Shown here one piece after another: positions 32,251 through 41,439 of a DNA stretch of 64,000 nt; the first letter of the stretch is position 1; every line of letters starts with the position of its first letter. The DNA is taken from positions 62,001 through 126,000 of the forward strand of contig JAEWEV010000033.1 of NCBI GenBank assembly GCA_023389155.1, in the 5' to 3' direction. Position numbers and translations under genes: made by a program. The notes below the pieces were generated by a model. The model searched no databases. It had not been told where the DNA came from and saw only the letters and a program-made list of their open reading frames with translations. Origin of the DNA: Pseudomonadota bacterium (lineage in GTDB: Bacteria; Pseudomonadota; Gammaproteobacteria; Burkholderiales; Burkholderiaceae_B).

Positions 32251-32329
32251 AACTTTCCCTTTGCGCGAAGGCGTAAATGGTTTCAGTGTCAACCGCGACG
32301 TTTAAACGCGACCTATTTGCTGATCAATC

Positions 32330-32716
32330 ATGTTCATTCAAGACCCCGGCCGGCACATTCCTGAACTGCTTCAGGCGCTGGACAACCCCGAGACGTGGCT
32401 CGTTGCCTGTTACTGCGCTGCATGGTGCGACACCTGTGGCGATTACCAAGGTGCATTCGAGGCATTGAGCCAGCGCTATCCACAGCATCTTTTCCTGTGG
32501 ATTGACGTGGAAGACAATCCGGAATTGTTGGATGACCTGGATGTAGAGAACTTTCCCACTCTGCTCATACAGACCAGGGGAGAAACCCGGTTTTTCGGCA
32601 CCATGCTGCCATATATTGGTCATCTTGAGCGCATGCTCCAGGCCGTGTCCGACGAACCCGACAGCAGCGCCCGGGGTCCTGGCGACATGCGCGAGCTGCT
32701 GGCCGCATCTGCCTGA
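32330..32716 (+). CDS. Thioredoxin-like protein with CDTC site
   Basis: 128 residues, thioredoxin fold. Active-site motif WCDTC (Cys33-Asp-Thr-Cys36) differs from CGPC. The cis-Pro is in ENFPTLLI. No signal peptide, so cytosolic. The WCDTC dipeptide suggests altered redox potential. Divergent from EI24. Confidence 0.8.
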   Translation: MFIQDPGRHIPELLQALDNPETWLVACYCAAWCDTCGDYQGAFEALSQRYPQHLFLWIDVEDNPELLDDLDVENFPTLLIQTRGETRFFGTMLPYIGHLERMLQAVSDEPDSSARGPGDMRELLAASA

Positions 32717-32873
32717 GTGTGCACTGAAAACGGCGCCCACTCTCGTGTCAGCGTCCGCCACTATGACAGGCTAAACGGACCTGACGATCCGTGCAGCCTG
32801 ACAGGCATTCGCTTCAAAGAGAAAGATAGGAGTACAAGGTCGCGGTTTCAAGCGTTGGAACGCGACTGAAACA

Positions 32874-34292
32874 TCAGTTTTCGGTATTGGGACGTCCGCC
32901 GAGCAGTACGGCCAGCATAGGCTTGGGCCCGTTACTTTCGTGGCGATGCGTGGCGGGCGCCTGGGGCTCTGCCTTACGGTTCGCGGGCTCATACGGACGG
33001 AAGAAGAAATCGTCGATGGGCGTTGCGCGCGTAGCGGGAAAAGTTTTTTTGTAGCGCTCGGGCTTGCCGGATGAGACCCTTGCCGGATGATGCCCCTTCG
33101 TCAGGAACACACTTGGAATGGAAAGGACACCGCGAGGCACGGGGGTTTTAATCAGTTTCTCTATATCTTCCAGCAGGCGCTCTTCGGTCTGCGTATAGAA
33201 AGCGATCGCTTCGCCTTTGGCGCCGGCCCTGCCGGTACGGCCAATACGATGAACGTAATCTTCGGCGTTATACGGCAGATCCATGTTGATCACGCAAGGC
33301 AGGCCCACCACGTCCAGGCCGCGCGCGGCCACATCGGTGGCCACCAGGACGGCGATGTCGCCGGACTTGAAACCCTCGAGTGCCTTGATACGTTCCGCCT
33401 GTGAACGGTCTCCGTGAATGGTCTCAGCATTGATGCCTTCACTGACCAGCTCCCGGGCAACCCGGCTGGCACCAATTTTGGTATTGACGAAAACAATGAC
33501 CTGGCTCAGGTTACGTGACTTGAGCGTGTACAGAACCGCCGCTTTCTTTTCGGCCGGCGCCACGGGATAGGCAATCTGCGTCACGGTTTCGGCAGTGGCA
33601 TTACGCGGCGCAACGTTGATCTCTGCAGGATTGTTCAGAAAGCTACGTGCCAGTTTGCGAATATCATTACTGAATGTGGCAGAGAACAGCAAACTCTGTC
33701 TTGGCTTAGGCAGCAGCCGCACAATGCGCTCCAGATCAGGCATAAAACCCATATCGAGCATGCGGTCGGCCTCGTCCAGTACCAGCACACTGACCTGGCT
33801 CAGGCTGACATTTTTCTGCTCGATATGATCAAGCAGGCGGCCGGGGGTGGCAATCAGCAGTTCACATCCCTTTCGCAGTTGGTCGCGCTGGGCATTCATG
33901 TCAACACCACCAAAAACAACAGCCACGCGCAAAGGTGAGCTGTGGCTGTAGCGCTTGACGCTATCGGCAACCTGATCGGCAAGTTCCCGCGTGGGTGCCA
34001 GTATCAGGGCTCGAACCGGGTGTCGAGCCGGAGACATGCTGGTGTTGGCCATGGGCATCAGGCGATGCAGCAGGGGCAATGTGAATGCAGCCGTCTTGCC
34101 GGTACCCGTCTGGGCTGCGCCCATGATATCGCGACCATCCATGATCAGCGGCATTGCCTGTTCCTGGATGGGCGTTGGCTTGGTATAGCCACTGGCCATC
34201 ACCGCCTTCAGCAGATCGGGATGCAGACCGACCTCGGAGAAAGATTCGAAAGTCGTGGTTTTGCCTGAGGATGTCGTATTGGCGTCGGTCAT
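32874..34292 (-). CDS. rhlE: DEAD-box ATP-dependent RNA helicase, RhlE type
   Basis: 472 residues. All DEAD motifs present: Q motif (GYTKPTPIQEQAMP), I (AQTGTGKT), II (VLDEADRM), III (SAT), V (ATDVAARGLD), VI (HRIGRTGRAG). A basic C-terminal tail (VSSGKPERYKKTFPATR) follows, as in the RhlE group. Role: RNA remodelling in ribosome assembly or mRNA decay. Single gene. Confidence 0.92.
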   Translation of the reverse strand: MTDANTTSSGKTTTFESFSEVGLHPDLLKAVMASGYTKPTPIQEQAMPLIMDGRDIMGAAQTGTGKTAAFTLPLLHRLMPMANTSMSPARHPVRALILAPTRELADQVADSVKRYSHSSPLRVAVVFGGVDMNAQRDQLRKGCELLIATPGRLLDHIEQKNVSLSQVSVLVLDEADRMLDMGFMPDLERIVRLLPKPRQSLLFSATFSNDIRKLARSFLNNPAEINVAPRNATAETVTQIAYPVAPAEKKAAVLYTLKSRNLSQVIVFVNTKIGASRVARELVSEGINAETIHGDRSQAERIKALEGFKSGDIAVLVATDVAARGLDVVGLPCVINMDLPYNAEDYVHRIGRTGRAGAKGEAIAFYTQTEERLLEDIEKLIKTPVPRGVLSIPSVFLTKGHHPARVSSGKPERYKKTFPATRATPIDDFFFRPYEPANRKAEPQAPATHRHESNGPKPMLAVLLGGRPNTEN

Positions 34293-34398
34293 TAAGTATA
34301 TATAGAGGAACTGAAAATTGCGGCGGGCCGCGAAAACGTCATTTTACTCTACTCATGTGCCAATCCATGTTCATCTGCCGGAGAAGTGGGAGAAAGCC

Positions 34399-34719
34399 TT
34401 AGAAAATCCAGCGTAAAAGCCACAGAACCACCATTCCCACGGCAATCATGAAAAGAATATTGCGTACCCGCAAAAAGGCCAGGGCTGCCACTACAGCCGC
34501 AAAAAACTCGGGCCCGACCTGTGGCCATTGACCGGCCGACCAGGGAAGCAGGCTTGGCACGATAATGGCTGTGAGCGCCGCGACTGGCGCGTAGCGTAAT
34601 CCGCGGCTGACCGTCTTGCTCAGCGGGAAGTACTGGCCCAGCATGAGATAGCCCGCCCGCGTGAGCAGACTGCCAATCCCCAATAACAGAATGACCAAGG
34701 CGATATACATATCGCTCAT
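34399..34719 (-). CDS. azlD: AzlD family small subunit of branched-chain amino acid exporter
   Basis: 106 residues, three to four hydrophobic helices: LVILLLGIGSLLTRAGYL, RGLRYAPVAALTAIIVPSLL, ILFMIAVGMVVLWLL. The start at MSDMYIALV overlaps the azlC stop by four bases. AzlC/AzlD pairs export branched-chain amino acids. A second, distinct pair lies at 57.9-59.0 kb. Confidence 0.85.
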   Translation of the reverse strand: MSDMYIALVILLLGIGSLLTRAGYLMLGQYFPLSKTVSRGLRYAPVAALTAIIVPSLLPWSAGQWPQVGPEFFAAVVAALAFLRVRNILFMIAVGMVVLWLLRWIF

Positions 34720-35480
34720 GCGCGAACCCTCCGTCCAGCCATCTTCTCGGCAGTGATTCCCGCCGTAATGCCGGCAATAATGGCGACAAACAGCCCCATG
34801 CGCAACGGCAAAGGCTGGCCCAGCCAGGCAACGGCGCCGGCAACCAGCACCGTAATCAGCATGGGGCGCCCCTTGACCAAAGGGATGACCACAGCCAGCA
34901 ATGTGAGTACACCGGCAAATTCCAGAGACCACTCACGTGGCACCCGGTCGCCGATCAGCACCCCTGCCAGCGTGCTCAGCTGCCACGCCACCGCGATGGC
35001 GCTGCCCATAGTCAGATAGGTCCAGACATACACTGTGCGCCGCTTCTGGCGTACGTTGCGGAACAGACTGACGAAGACCACGTAGTTGATGTCGGTCAGC
35101 AGATAGCCCAGCACGAGCCGCTTGAAATGGGAATATCGTTCGAAAAAAGGGTAGAGCGTCGCACCGAATATCACAAATCGGATATTAACGATAAACCCGG
35201 CAAGAAACACCATCCATACCGGTGCGCCGGCTGCCATAAGCGGCAACGCCGTGAGTTGTGCCGACCCGGCGTAGACCCAAATTGACATGATCATGGACTG
35301 CCAGAACGACAGCCCATAATTCACCATCGCTACACCAGAGACAAACCCCCACGCGGCCAGCGCCAGCAGATGGGGGGAAACTGCACGCATCCCCAGTTGC
35401 GCTGCCTTGCGTCGCGCCAGCTCATGCGCCTCACCGGCGGCCGGCAGGACGCGCGCAAAAAGAGTAAACGGGGAAAACAA
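34716..35480 (-). CDS. azlC: AzlC family permease
   Basis: 254 residues, seven or eight helices. AzlC signatures: LGMRAVSPHLLALAAWGFVSG, MIMSIWVYAGSAQLTAL, WMVFLAGFIVNIRFVIFGAT. Forms the export channel with AzlD downstream. The substrate is inferred from the family. Confidence 0.88.
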   Translation of the reverse strand: MFSPFTLFARVLPAAGEAHELARRKAAQLGMRAVSPHLLALAAWGFVSGVAMVNYGLSFWQSMIMSIWVYAGSAQLTALPLMAAGAPVWMVFLAGFIVNIRFVIFGATLYPFFERYSHFKRLVLGYLLTDINYVVFVSLFRNVRQKRRTVYVWTYLTMGSAIAVAWQLSTLAGVLIGDRVPREWSLEFAGVLTLLAVVIPLVKGRPMLITVLVAGAVAWLGQPLPLRMGLFVAIIAGITAGITAEKMAGRRVRA

Positions 35481-35720
35481 AATGGTTCCTTGTGCTGTAC
35501 AATACGCAGGCTGACCAGCGCATGAAGGTATGCAGGGAATTCTAGCAAAAGCTGCGCGGTCATTTCCGTTGCGCCTGCCCTGCCGCAGAAATATAATGCA
35601 TCAGTGGCGGTCAGCATGATAAATGTGATGCCGTACTGCAACACACTGGTCATTGCCGCAAGAATCTGCGCATCATCCTGCATGCGCAGCGTGTCATCCC
35701 GCTTTTTTAGGAAGTTTCTG

Positions 35721-35918
35721 ATGTCTGCACAATTAAAAACGGCACCCGTCGAGGTGTCCGCCAGCGATTTGCCCGTGTATTGTCCCGGTCCGAACGCGCC
35801 TGTCTGGAGCATGCATCCCCGCGTTTTTCTCGATGTGAGCAAAACCGGTTCGGCGGCCTGCCCTTATTGCGGCGCCGTCTACCGGCTCAAGGATGGCGAG
35901 AAGGTGCATGGGCACTAA
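35721..35918 (+). CDS. Small zinc-finger protein (zf-CHCC type)
   Basis: 65 residues from ATG with AGGAAG upstream. Metal ligands lie in YCPGPNAPVWSMHPRVFLD and ACPYCGAVYRL, the Cys-His-Cys-Cys pattern also seen in NDUFS6-like proteins. Cytosolic. It overlaps the start of the next gene by 11 bases. Confidence 0.8.
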   Translation: MSAQLKTAPVEVSASDLPVYCPGPNAPVWSMHPRVFLDVSKTGSAACPYCGAVYRLKDGEKVHGH

Positions 35919-36366
35919 AAGTGGCGCCACCCCCAAGCGCGCAGTCTTTGCCAGCCCCGATGAAGTAGAACAGGCGTTCTACGAAGCATTGCGGCTGGGC
36001 GATGCCATGCGTCTGATGCACACCTGGGCAGATGACGAAGAAACCGTATGTATACACCCGGGCGGCGAGCGTCTTACCGGCACAGCCGCCATTCAGGCGT
36101 CATGGCAGGAACTGCTCAACAGCGGCCCTGTCCATATCCACGCTCATCATCCGGTGATCATTACGTATGGCATGATCGTAGTCCATATACTCATCGAGGA
36201 AGTCCAGGCCAATACGCCACGCGGTAACCGCGAACTGCTGTTCTACGCAACCAACGTCTATCACAAGGGCCGCACCGGCTGGCATCTCGTTCACCATCAC
36301 TCGGCTCCGGCACCCTCTGACGTACTGCTCTCGGAAATGCACGACATTCCCAATCTGCTGCATTAA
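35908..36366 (+). CDS. NTF2/SnoaL-like domain protein
   Basis: 152 residues from the ATG in ATGGGCACTAAAAGT. The pattern AFYEALRLGDAMRLMHTWADDEETVCIHPGG ... ATNVYHKGRTGWHLVHHHSAP is that of the NTF2-like DUF4440 group. The histidines on the cone surface resemble ligand-pocket residues. No clear enzymatic function. Coupled with the zinc-finger gene. Confidence 0.8.
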   Translation: MGTKSGATPKRAVFASPDEVEQAFYEALRLGDAMRLMHTWADDEETVCIHPGGERLTGTAAIQASWQELLNSGPVHIHAHHPVIITYGMIVVHILIEEVQANTPRGNRELLFYATNVYHKGRTGWHLVHHHSAPAPSDVLLSEMHDIPNLLH

Positions 36367-36377
36367 TTTTCGCTGCC

Positions 36378-37373
36378 TTGACCGCCCGCCTCAATCTTGA
36401 CCCCTGCCCCTCTCCCGTCTGGCATTGTGATGGCCATATACAGACCATTGCCGCCATGCGCTGGGCGCGCCGCCCCGGTCAAAACTTTGTCCGCCAGCGG
36501 ATAGAGACATCCGACGGCGATTTTCTGGATATCGACTGGGCAGGTCCGCAAGCCCACATTCAGGCAGATTTTGCAGGATCGGCGCTGGTCATTTTCCACG
36601 GACTTGAAGGCAGCAGCCAGAGCCACTACGCACAGGCTATCGGCGCGCACTTTGTGAGCCTGGGATGGATGGTGGCGGTCGCGCACTTTCGCGGCTGTTC
36701 GGGTGAGCCAAATCGCCTGGCCCGGTCCTATTTTTCGGGCGATTCCGCCGACGTGCACTTCATTCTTGACCATGTCCGCCAGCAATTGCCAAAGGCCCGA
36801 TGGCATGCCGCAGGCATCTCCCTGGGCGGAAATGCGCTGCTCAAATACACCGGCGAAAGTCAGGAAGCATTATCCTGGGTGACGGCCGTGGCTGGAATTT
36901 CCGTACCTGTTGACCTGATTGCTACAGGCATGCGCCTGCAGACGAGCCGGATTGGCCGCTATCTGTACACACCACATTTTCTTGCATCCATGCGTGGGAA
37001 AATCAGACAGAAAGCGGCAGTCTTTCCCCGTGCCGTCAACTGGCAGAAGGCTCTGGATGCCAGAACGCTGCTTGAATTTGATGATGCCTATACCGGCCCC
37101 GTTCATGGATTTCGCAGCGGACTGGATTACTGGTCGCGCTGCTCCAGCAAGTACAGGCTGAACACCATCCGGGTCCCCACGCTGTTGCTGAACGCGCGCA
37201 ACGATCCGTTCATTCCCGAAGCCAGCCTGCCCGATCCTGGTGCATGCAGCGATCAGGTGCTGCTGCACTTCCCCTGCAGTGGCGGCCACGCTGGTTTTGC
37301 CAGCGGAACCGGGCTTGGTGAACTTTGCTGGTTACCACGCCGCCTTGAACAGTTTTTCGTTCGCGGTAACTGA
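36378..37373 (+). CDS. Alpha/beta hydrolase of the YheT/EMB8 family
   Basis: 331 residues. Nucleophile elbow AAGISLGGNALLKYTGE (Ser), preceded by VIFHGLEGSSQSHYAQAI and HFRGCSGEPNRL; the catalytic Asp is in ARNDPF and His in CSGGHAGF. YheT members are predicted esterases or lipases. Twelve bases follow the NTF2-like gene, so they may share a transcript. Confidence 0.9.
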   Translation: MTARLNLDPCPSPVWHCDGHIQTIAAMRWARRPGQNFVRQRIETSDGDFLDIDWAGPQAHIQADFAGSALVIFHGLEGSSQSHYAQAIGAHFVSLGWMVAVAHFRGCSGEPNRLARSYFSGDSADVHFILDHVRQQLPKARWHAAGISLGGNALLKYTGESQEALSWVTAVAGISVPVDLIATGMRLQTSRIGRYLYTPHFLASMRGKIRQKAAVFPRAVNWQKALDARTLLEFDDAYTGPVHGFRSGLDYWSRCSSKYRLNTIRVPTLLLNARNDPFIPEASLPDPGACSDQVLLHFPCSGGHAGFASGTGLGELCWLPRRLEQFFVRGN

Positions 37374-37390
37374 TTTCGGGATCAACCCGA

Positions 37391-38323
37391 TCAGACAGCC
37401 CTGAGCCGTTGCGCCATCCGCATTTCGCGCATTTGCCTGCCGGTTTTCTGACGCCCCTTGGCAGAGAGACGCATCATGGTAGACAGCGCGAACAGCAAAC
37501 CAAAGGTTTCGATGATAGCAGCGGGAATCCACATGGTTAAGCCACCAATACTCTGATCCGTGACGGCAGACATGGGCAGGGCCCGGCCACAAAGATCAAA
37601 CAGCGGGTAGATGTCAACTGTGGTGAAGGTAATGACGGCGCCTACGACCATCTGCGGTGCCATGGTAATAATGGGCGACAGGATCCGTGCACCGGGCGAA
37701 AGAACCGCCGGTGAGCCAGAGGCAATGGTCCACTGGAAGAAGCGCCCGATACGCGTTCTGGCGGTAAGCGCTGGCGCCACGTAGGGGCGACGATCCAGAA
37801 TCAGGTTCCAGTACATGAATCCACTGATGACCACAGACCAGTTCATCAGCCTGTAAAGCCGCCAGTCAAGCATGGAGTAGAACTGGATGGTCGGAAGCAG
37901 CCAGAACAGAACCAGGAAAACGAAAAGGAACGGCACCAGAATTTTGTTGGTCAGTATGCCGGTGATGAAACGTCCGGAAAAGCTGCGGCGGTAGTCGCGC
38001 AGCCAGACACGGGCGCGCAGGGGCAGCCCGGCCCGCAGGACCTGCCCCGGGTAGGCGCCCATAATGAGTAGCGGACCCAGATGGTGCAGCACCAGGTGCT
38101 GAATGCGATGAACGAAAAACATGCGCTCGGCATAGTAGTCGACGTGAGTATGCAGCGACAGATAGACCAGGACAAAGCCGGCCCAGAACAGTATCTGTCT
38201 TGCCACCGTCACGTGATGCACACGTGTTCCCCGCAGGAACAGCCAGGCAGAAATGATAAACAGGGCAATCAGCGTGGGAGAAAACTCCCAGGGGCGAAGC
38301 CAGTGCATCAAATCCAGATCCAT
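37391..38323 (-). CDS. ctaG: CtaG, cytochrome c oxidase assembly factor (caa3 type)
   Basis: 310 residues, seven predicted helices. Family pattern: WEFSPTLIALFIISAWLF, HVDYYAERMFFVHRIQHLVLHHLGPLLI and a late MSAVTDQSIGGLTMWIPAA segment. The histidine-rich loop probably handles copper for the binuclear centre. Adjacent TM2-type gene reads the same way, 53 bp upstream. No oxidase subunits are in the window. Confidence 0.88.
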   Translation of the reverse strand: MDLDLMHWLRPWEFSPTLIALFIISAWLFLRGTRVHHVTVARQILFWAGFVLVYLSLHTHVDYYAERMFFVHRIQHLVLHHLGPLLIMGAYPGQVLRAGLPLRARVWLRDYRRSFSGRFITGILTNKILVPFLFVFLVLFWLLPTIQFYSMLDWRLYRLMNWSVVISGFMYWNLILDRRPYVAPALTARTRIGRFFQWTIASGSPAVLSPGARILSPIITMAPQMVVGAVITFTTVDIYPLFDLCGRALPMSAVTDQSIGGLTMWIPAAIIETFGLLFALSTMMRLSAKGRQKTGRQMREMRMAQRLRAV

Positions 38324-38376
38324 AGGATAAACACCTCTTATATATCAACGCCGTATTGCAAACGGCATGATGCGAA

Positions 38377-38811
38377 CTAGCAGGCCCAGTGCAGACATGC
38401 GACGTGGGCAACCACCATAGACAATGTAAACATGGTGACAATACCCGCGACCAGCAGATTGAGCACCGCCATCAGTCCCGGCGGGACGCCGGAAGGCCTG
38501 CGCCGCACCTGGCTCGTATTATAAAGCGCATCGAACTTTTCATCTGAAATCAGGCAATAGACAGCCGACTCGATGAAACCTGACCATAACGGGATGAACA
38601 GGAAGAAAAACGGGACGGAATCCCACCAGACAGGTTGGGTAAAAGACAATCCCAGCATGACAAGGCTGAAGCCCGTCACGAACGGGGCGATCGGCCGCTT
38701 GAGATACCAGCCCTGAAGCCCCACGACGCCGAAGAAACAGGCCAGGAATCCGGCAACGGTTTTGCTACGAAAATGATTTGCAGGTCTGGCCCGCCACAAC
38801 TGATTCAACAT
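38377..38811 (-). CDS. TM2-domain-like membrane protein
   Basis: 144 residues. First part matches the TM2 pattern (FRSKTVAGFLACFFGVVGLQGWYL, two helices with a conserved turn); two more helices follow, VPFFFLFIPLWSGFIESAVYCL and LMAVLNLLVAGIVTMFTLSMVV. Role unknown; adjacent to ctaG on the same strand. Confidence 0.7.
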   Translation of the reverse strand: MLNQLWRARPANHFRSKTVAGFLACFFGVVGLQGWYLKRPIAPFVTGFSLVMLGLSFTQPVWWDSVPFFFLFIPLWSGFIESAVYCLISDEKFDALYNTSQVRRRPSGVPPGLMAVLNLLVAGIVTMFTLSMVVAHVACLHWAC

Positions 38812-38932
38812 TTTTGATTCAATCTTTGCACTATGTCAGGCAACCTGCCAGCTTTAGAAGCTATATTGTACGACACGCAGACCCCTACGTGCGCCTGCAG
38901 GTTTTTTTCGGACAAAAGGGTAAAATAGCGAA

Positions 38933-40090
38933 ATGGAAAACCTTGATTTCGATATTGCGATTATAGGCGCCGGGCCAGTTGGCCTGGCTCTTGCCGGTGC
39001 GCTGGATAGCCTGAGCGATGCTTCTGTAAAGGTCGGGCTATTTCAGGCCGACAGGCCCGACATGCACAATCCCGCCAGCGACACCCGGGTACTCGCACTC
39101 AATCATGGTAGCCGTGTCTTTCTGGAACAGCTGCAGGGCTGGCCCGACACGCATGCCCCCATCCAGACGGTACATGTCTCACAGAAGGGACGTCTTGGCC
39201 GTACACTCATTCGCCACACCGATTTCGACGTTCCTGCCCTGGGCTATGTTGTCCCGTATCGCGTCCTGCACGCCAGGCTGCAGCACAACGTAGACAACGG
39301 CCGCACCGTACGCCTTACCGGCGCGCCTGCGACCGTCCAGAATGATCCTGCCAGCGGCACGGTGAGCATCAGCCAGCACGGCCAGCATTATCGTGCCCGC
39401 ATAGTTGTGCAGTGCGACGGTGCCAAACCCGACACGCGTGTGCGCGACTACCAGCAACACGCGGTCATTACCGCGGCCCGCACATCGTTGCCCCGTGCCG
39501 GCTGGGCATGGGAACGGTTTACCCGCGAAGGGCCACTGGCCGTATTGCCGCATCCCATCTTCCCCGAAGCACAATCCATCGTCTGGTGCACATCGCCAGC
39601 CCGCGCCCGCGCATTGCTGGCCGCAGACGATGCCTCTTTCTCCCGCGAGCTCACAGCACATTTTGGCGACCGCCTGGGCAACTTCACGGCGCTGGAAGCA
39701 CGCCATATTTTCCCGCTGATGCTCAGTGTGGCTCGCAATACGGTAGACGGGCGTGTGGTGACGATCGGCAACGCAGCCCAGGCCCTGCACCCCGTGGCTG
39801 GACAGGGCCTTAACCTCGGACTACGGGATGTTGCAGGTCTGCTGCATGTCCTGCGTGCCTGGCTGCACGATACTCAAGAAGACCCCCAAGCCGCACTCTC
39901 TGATTTTGCCGGCGGGCGCCGCGCAGATCGAGGCATTACCCGACAGCTCACCGATTTCATGCCACGTATTTTTACTACGGGGAACCCGTTAGTCGAACAC
40001 GCCTGTGGTCTGTCGTTGCTGGCCATGGATATGGCTGAACCGCTGCGCCGCCCACTGGCCCGGCACCTGCTACAGGGTTACCGTAACTAG
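38933..40090 (+). CDS. FAD-dependent hydroxylase, UbiH/UbiF/COQ6 family
   Basis: 385 residues. N-terminal FAD dinucleotide motif (IAIIGAGPVGLALAGAL), the middle GD-type motif (VVQCDGAKPDTR), and the C-terminal substrate and FAD motif GNAAQALHPVAGQGLNLGLRDV. These enzymes hydroxylate the ring during ubiquinone synthesis. Which position is unclear without a phylogeny. Upstream of dusB by 56 bp. Confidence 0.88.
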   Translation: MENLDFDIAIIGAGPVGLALAGALDSLSDASVKVGLFQADRPDMHNPASDTRVLALNHGSRVFLEQLQGWPDTHAPIQTVHVSQKGRLGRTLIRHTDFDVPALGYVVPYRVLHARLQHNVDNGRTVRLTGAPATVQNDPASGTVSISQHGQHYRARIVVQCDGAKPDTRVRDYQQHAVITAARTSLPRAGWAWERFTREGPLAVLPHPIFPEAQSIVWCTSPARARALLAADDASFSRELTAHFGDRLGNFTALEARHIFPLMLSVARNTVDGRVVTIGNAAQALHPVAGQGLNLGLRDVAGLLHVLRAWLHDTQEDPQAALSDFAGGRRADRGITRQLTDFMPRIFTTGNPLVEHACGLSLLAMDMAEPLRRPLARHLLQGYRN

Positions 40091-40146
40091 TGCGGACGAG
40101 TGCGGCCTTTCCCGGATATACGACACAACCTTGGTAAAATTCGCTA

Positions 40147-41160
40147 ATGCAAATCGGCGCCTGGTCTCTTCCCAATCCTGTATTCGTCGCCCCCATGGCC
40201 GGGGTGACCGACAGACCTTTCCGACAGCTGTGCAAACAGCTGGGGGCGGGTTATGCCGTTTCGGAAATGGCTGCCAGCAATCCTGCCCTCTGGGATAGCG
40301 TCAAAACATCCAGACGACTGAATCACGATGGTGAGGTCGATCCCATCGCCGTGCAAATTGCCGGCGCTGATCCGGCGATGCTCGCCGAAGCCGCCGTATT
40401 TAATATTGGCAAAGGCGCGCGCATTATTGACATCAATATGGGATGTCCGGTCAAAAAAGTCTGCCACGTGGCCTCAGGGTCCGCCCTGCTGCGCGACGAA
40501 AATCTGGTCGCCCGCATTCTTGATGCCGTGGTCACCGCCTGCCGGCCCTACGAGGTGCCGGTCACGCTCAAGACACGGACCGGTTGGGATCGGCACAATC
40601 GCAATGCCCTGCGCATCGCCCGGATCGCCGAAGATGCGGGTATTGCTGCGCTGACCCTGCACGGCCGCACGCGTTGTGATCTGTACACCGGCCACGCAGA
40701 ATACGACACCATTGCTGCCGTGAAGTCTGCCATTTCCATTCCCGTGATTGCCAATGGTGATATCACCGATCCGCAAAAGGCCAGATACGTTCTGGACTAT
40801 ACGGGCGCCGATGCCATCATGATCGGTCGCGCCGCCCAGGGCAATCCGTGGATTTTCCGGGAAATCAATTACTATCTGGATACCGGCAGAATGCTACCGC
40901 CGCCCAGTTGGGAGCATATGCGAGACGTGTTGCTGGCTCATCTGGACCACCACTATCGCTTCTATGGCGAATACACCGGGGTGAGGACGGCGCGCAAACA
41001 TATCGGCTGGTATATCAGCAATCTGCCAGAGGCAGAATTGTTTCGGCAACAAATGAATTGCCTTGAAACCTGTCAGGCGCAGTACAATGCAGTCAATCAG
41101 TGGTTCACCAAGCTGGTCGACGAATCAGCACCTCGGGTATCACACGCTGCAGTCCACTAA
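40147..41160 (+). CDS. dusB: tRNA-dihydrouridine synthase B
   Basis: 337 residues. FMN TIM-barrel motifs: FVAPMAGVTDRPFR, VSEMAASNP, GCPVKKVCHVASGSALLRD (catalytic Cys), GRTRCDLYTGHAEY and VIANGDITDP. It reduces U to dihydrouridine in tRNA. Immediately precedes fis, the widely conserved dusB-fis operon. Confidence 0.96.
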   Translation: MQIGAWSLPNPVFVAPMAGVTDRPFRQLCKQLGAGYAVSEMAASNPALWDSVKTSRRLNHDGEVDPIAVQIAGADPAMLAEAAVFNIGKGARIIDINMGCPVKKVCHVASGSALLRDENLVARILDAVVTACRPYEVPVTLKTRTGWDRHNRNALRIARIAEDAGIAALTLHGRTRCDLYTGHAEYDTIAAVKSAISIPVIANGDITDPQKARYVLDYTGADAIMIGRAAQGNPWIFREINYYLDTGRMLPPPSWEHMRDVLLAHLDHHYRFYGEYTGVRTARKHIGWYISNLPEAELFRQQMNCLETCQAQYNAVNQWFTKLVDESAPRVSHAAVH

Positions 41161-41194
41161 GTCAGAACAACAAAAATTTCCCATCATTGCCATT

Positions 41195-41431
41195 ATGAAT
41201 AACACACAAGACCTTCAGGAATGTGTACGCACAAACCTTGAACTTTATTTCAATGAACTGGGCGACGGCGAAGCCGGAAACCTTTGGAACATGGTCACCA
41301 GCTGCGTAGAGAAGCCGCTGCTCGAAGTGGTCATGAACAAGGCCGGACACAACCAGTCGCGCGCAGCGGATATGTTGGGCATCACCCGCAATACCTTGCG
41401 CAAGAAGCTGATTTCTCATCATTTACTGTAA
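41195..41431 (+). CDS. fis: Nucleoid-associated protein Fis
   Basis: 78 residues from MNNTQDLQE. The C-terminal HTH (NKAGHNQSRAADMLGITRNTLRKKLISH) is the Fis DNA-binding unit. It is shorter at the N-terminus than the E. coli protein, as usual in betaproteobacteria. Located 34 bp after dusB. Confidence 0.95.
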   Translation: MNNTQDLQECVRTNLELYFNELGDGEAGNLWNMVTSCVEKPLLEVVMNKAGHNQSRAADMLGITRNTLRKKLISHHLL

Positions 41432-41439
41432 TTATTTTC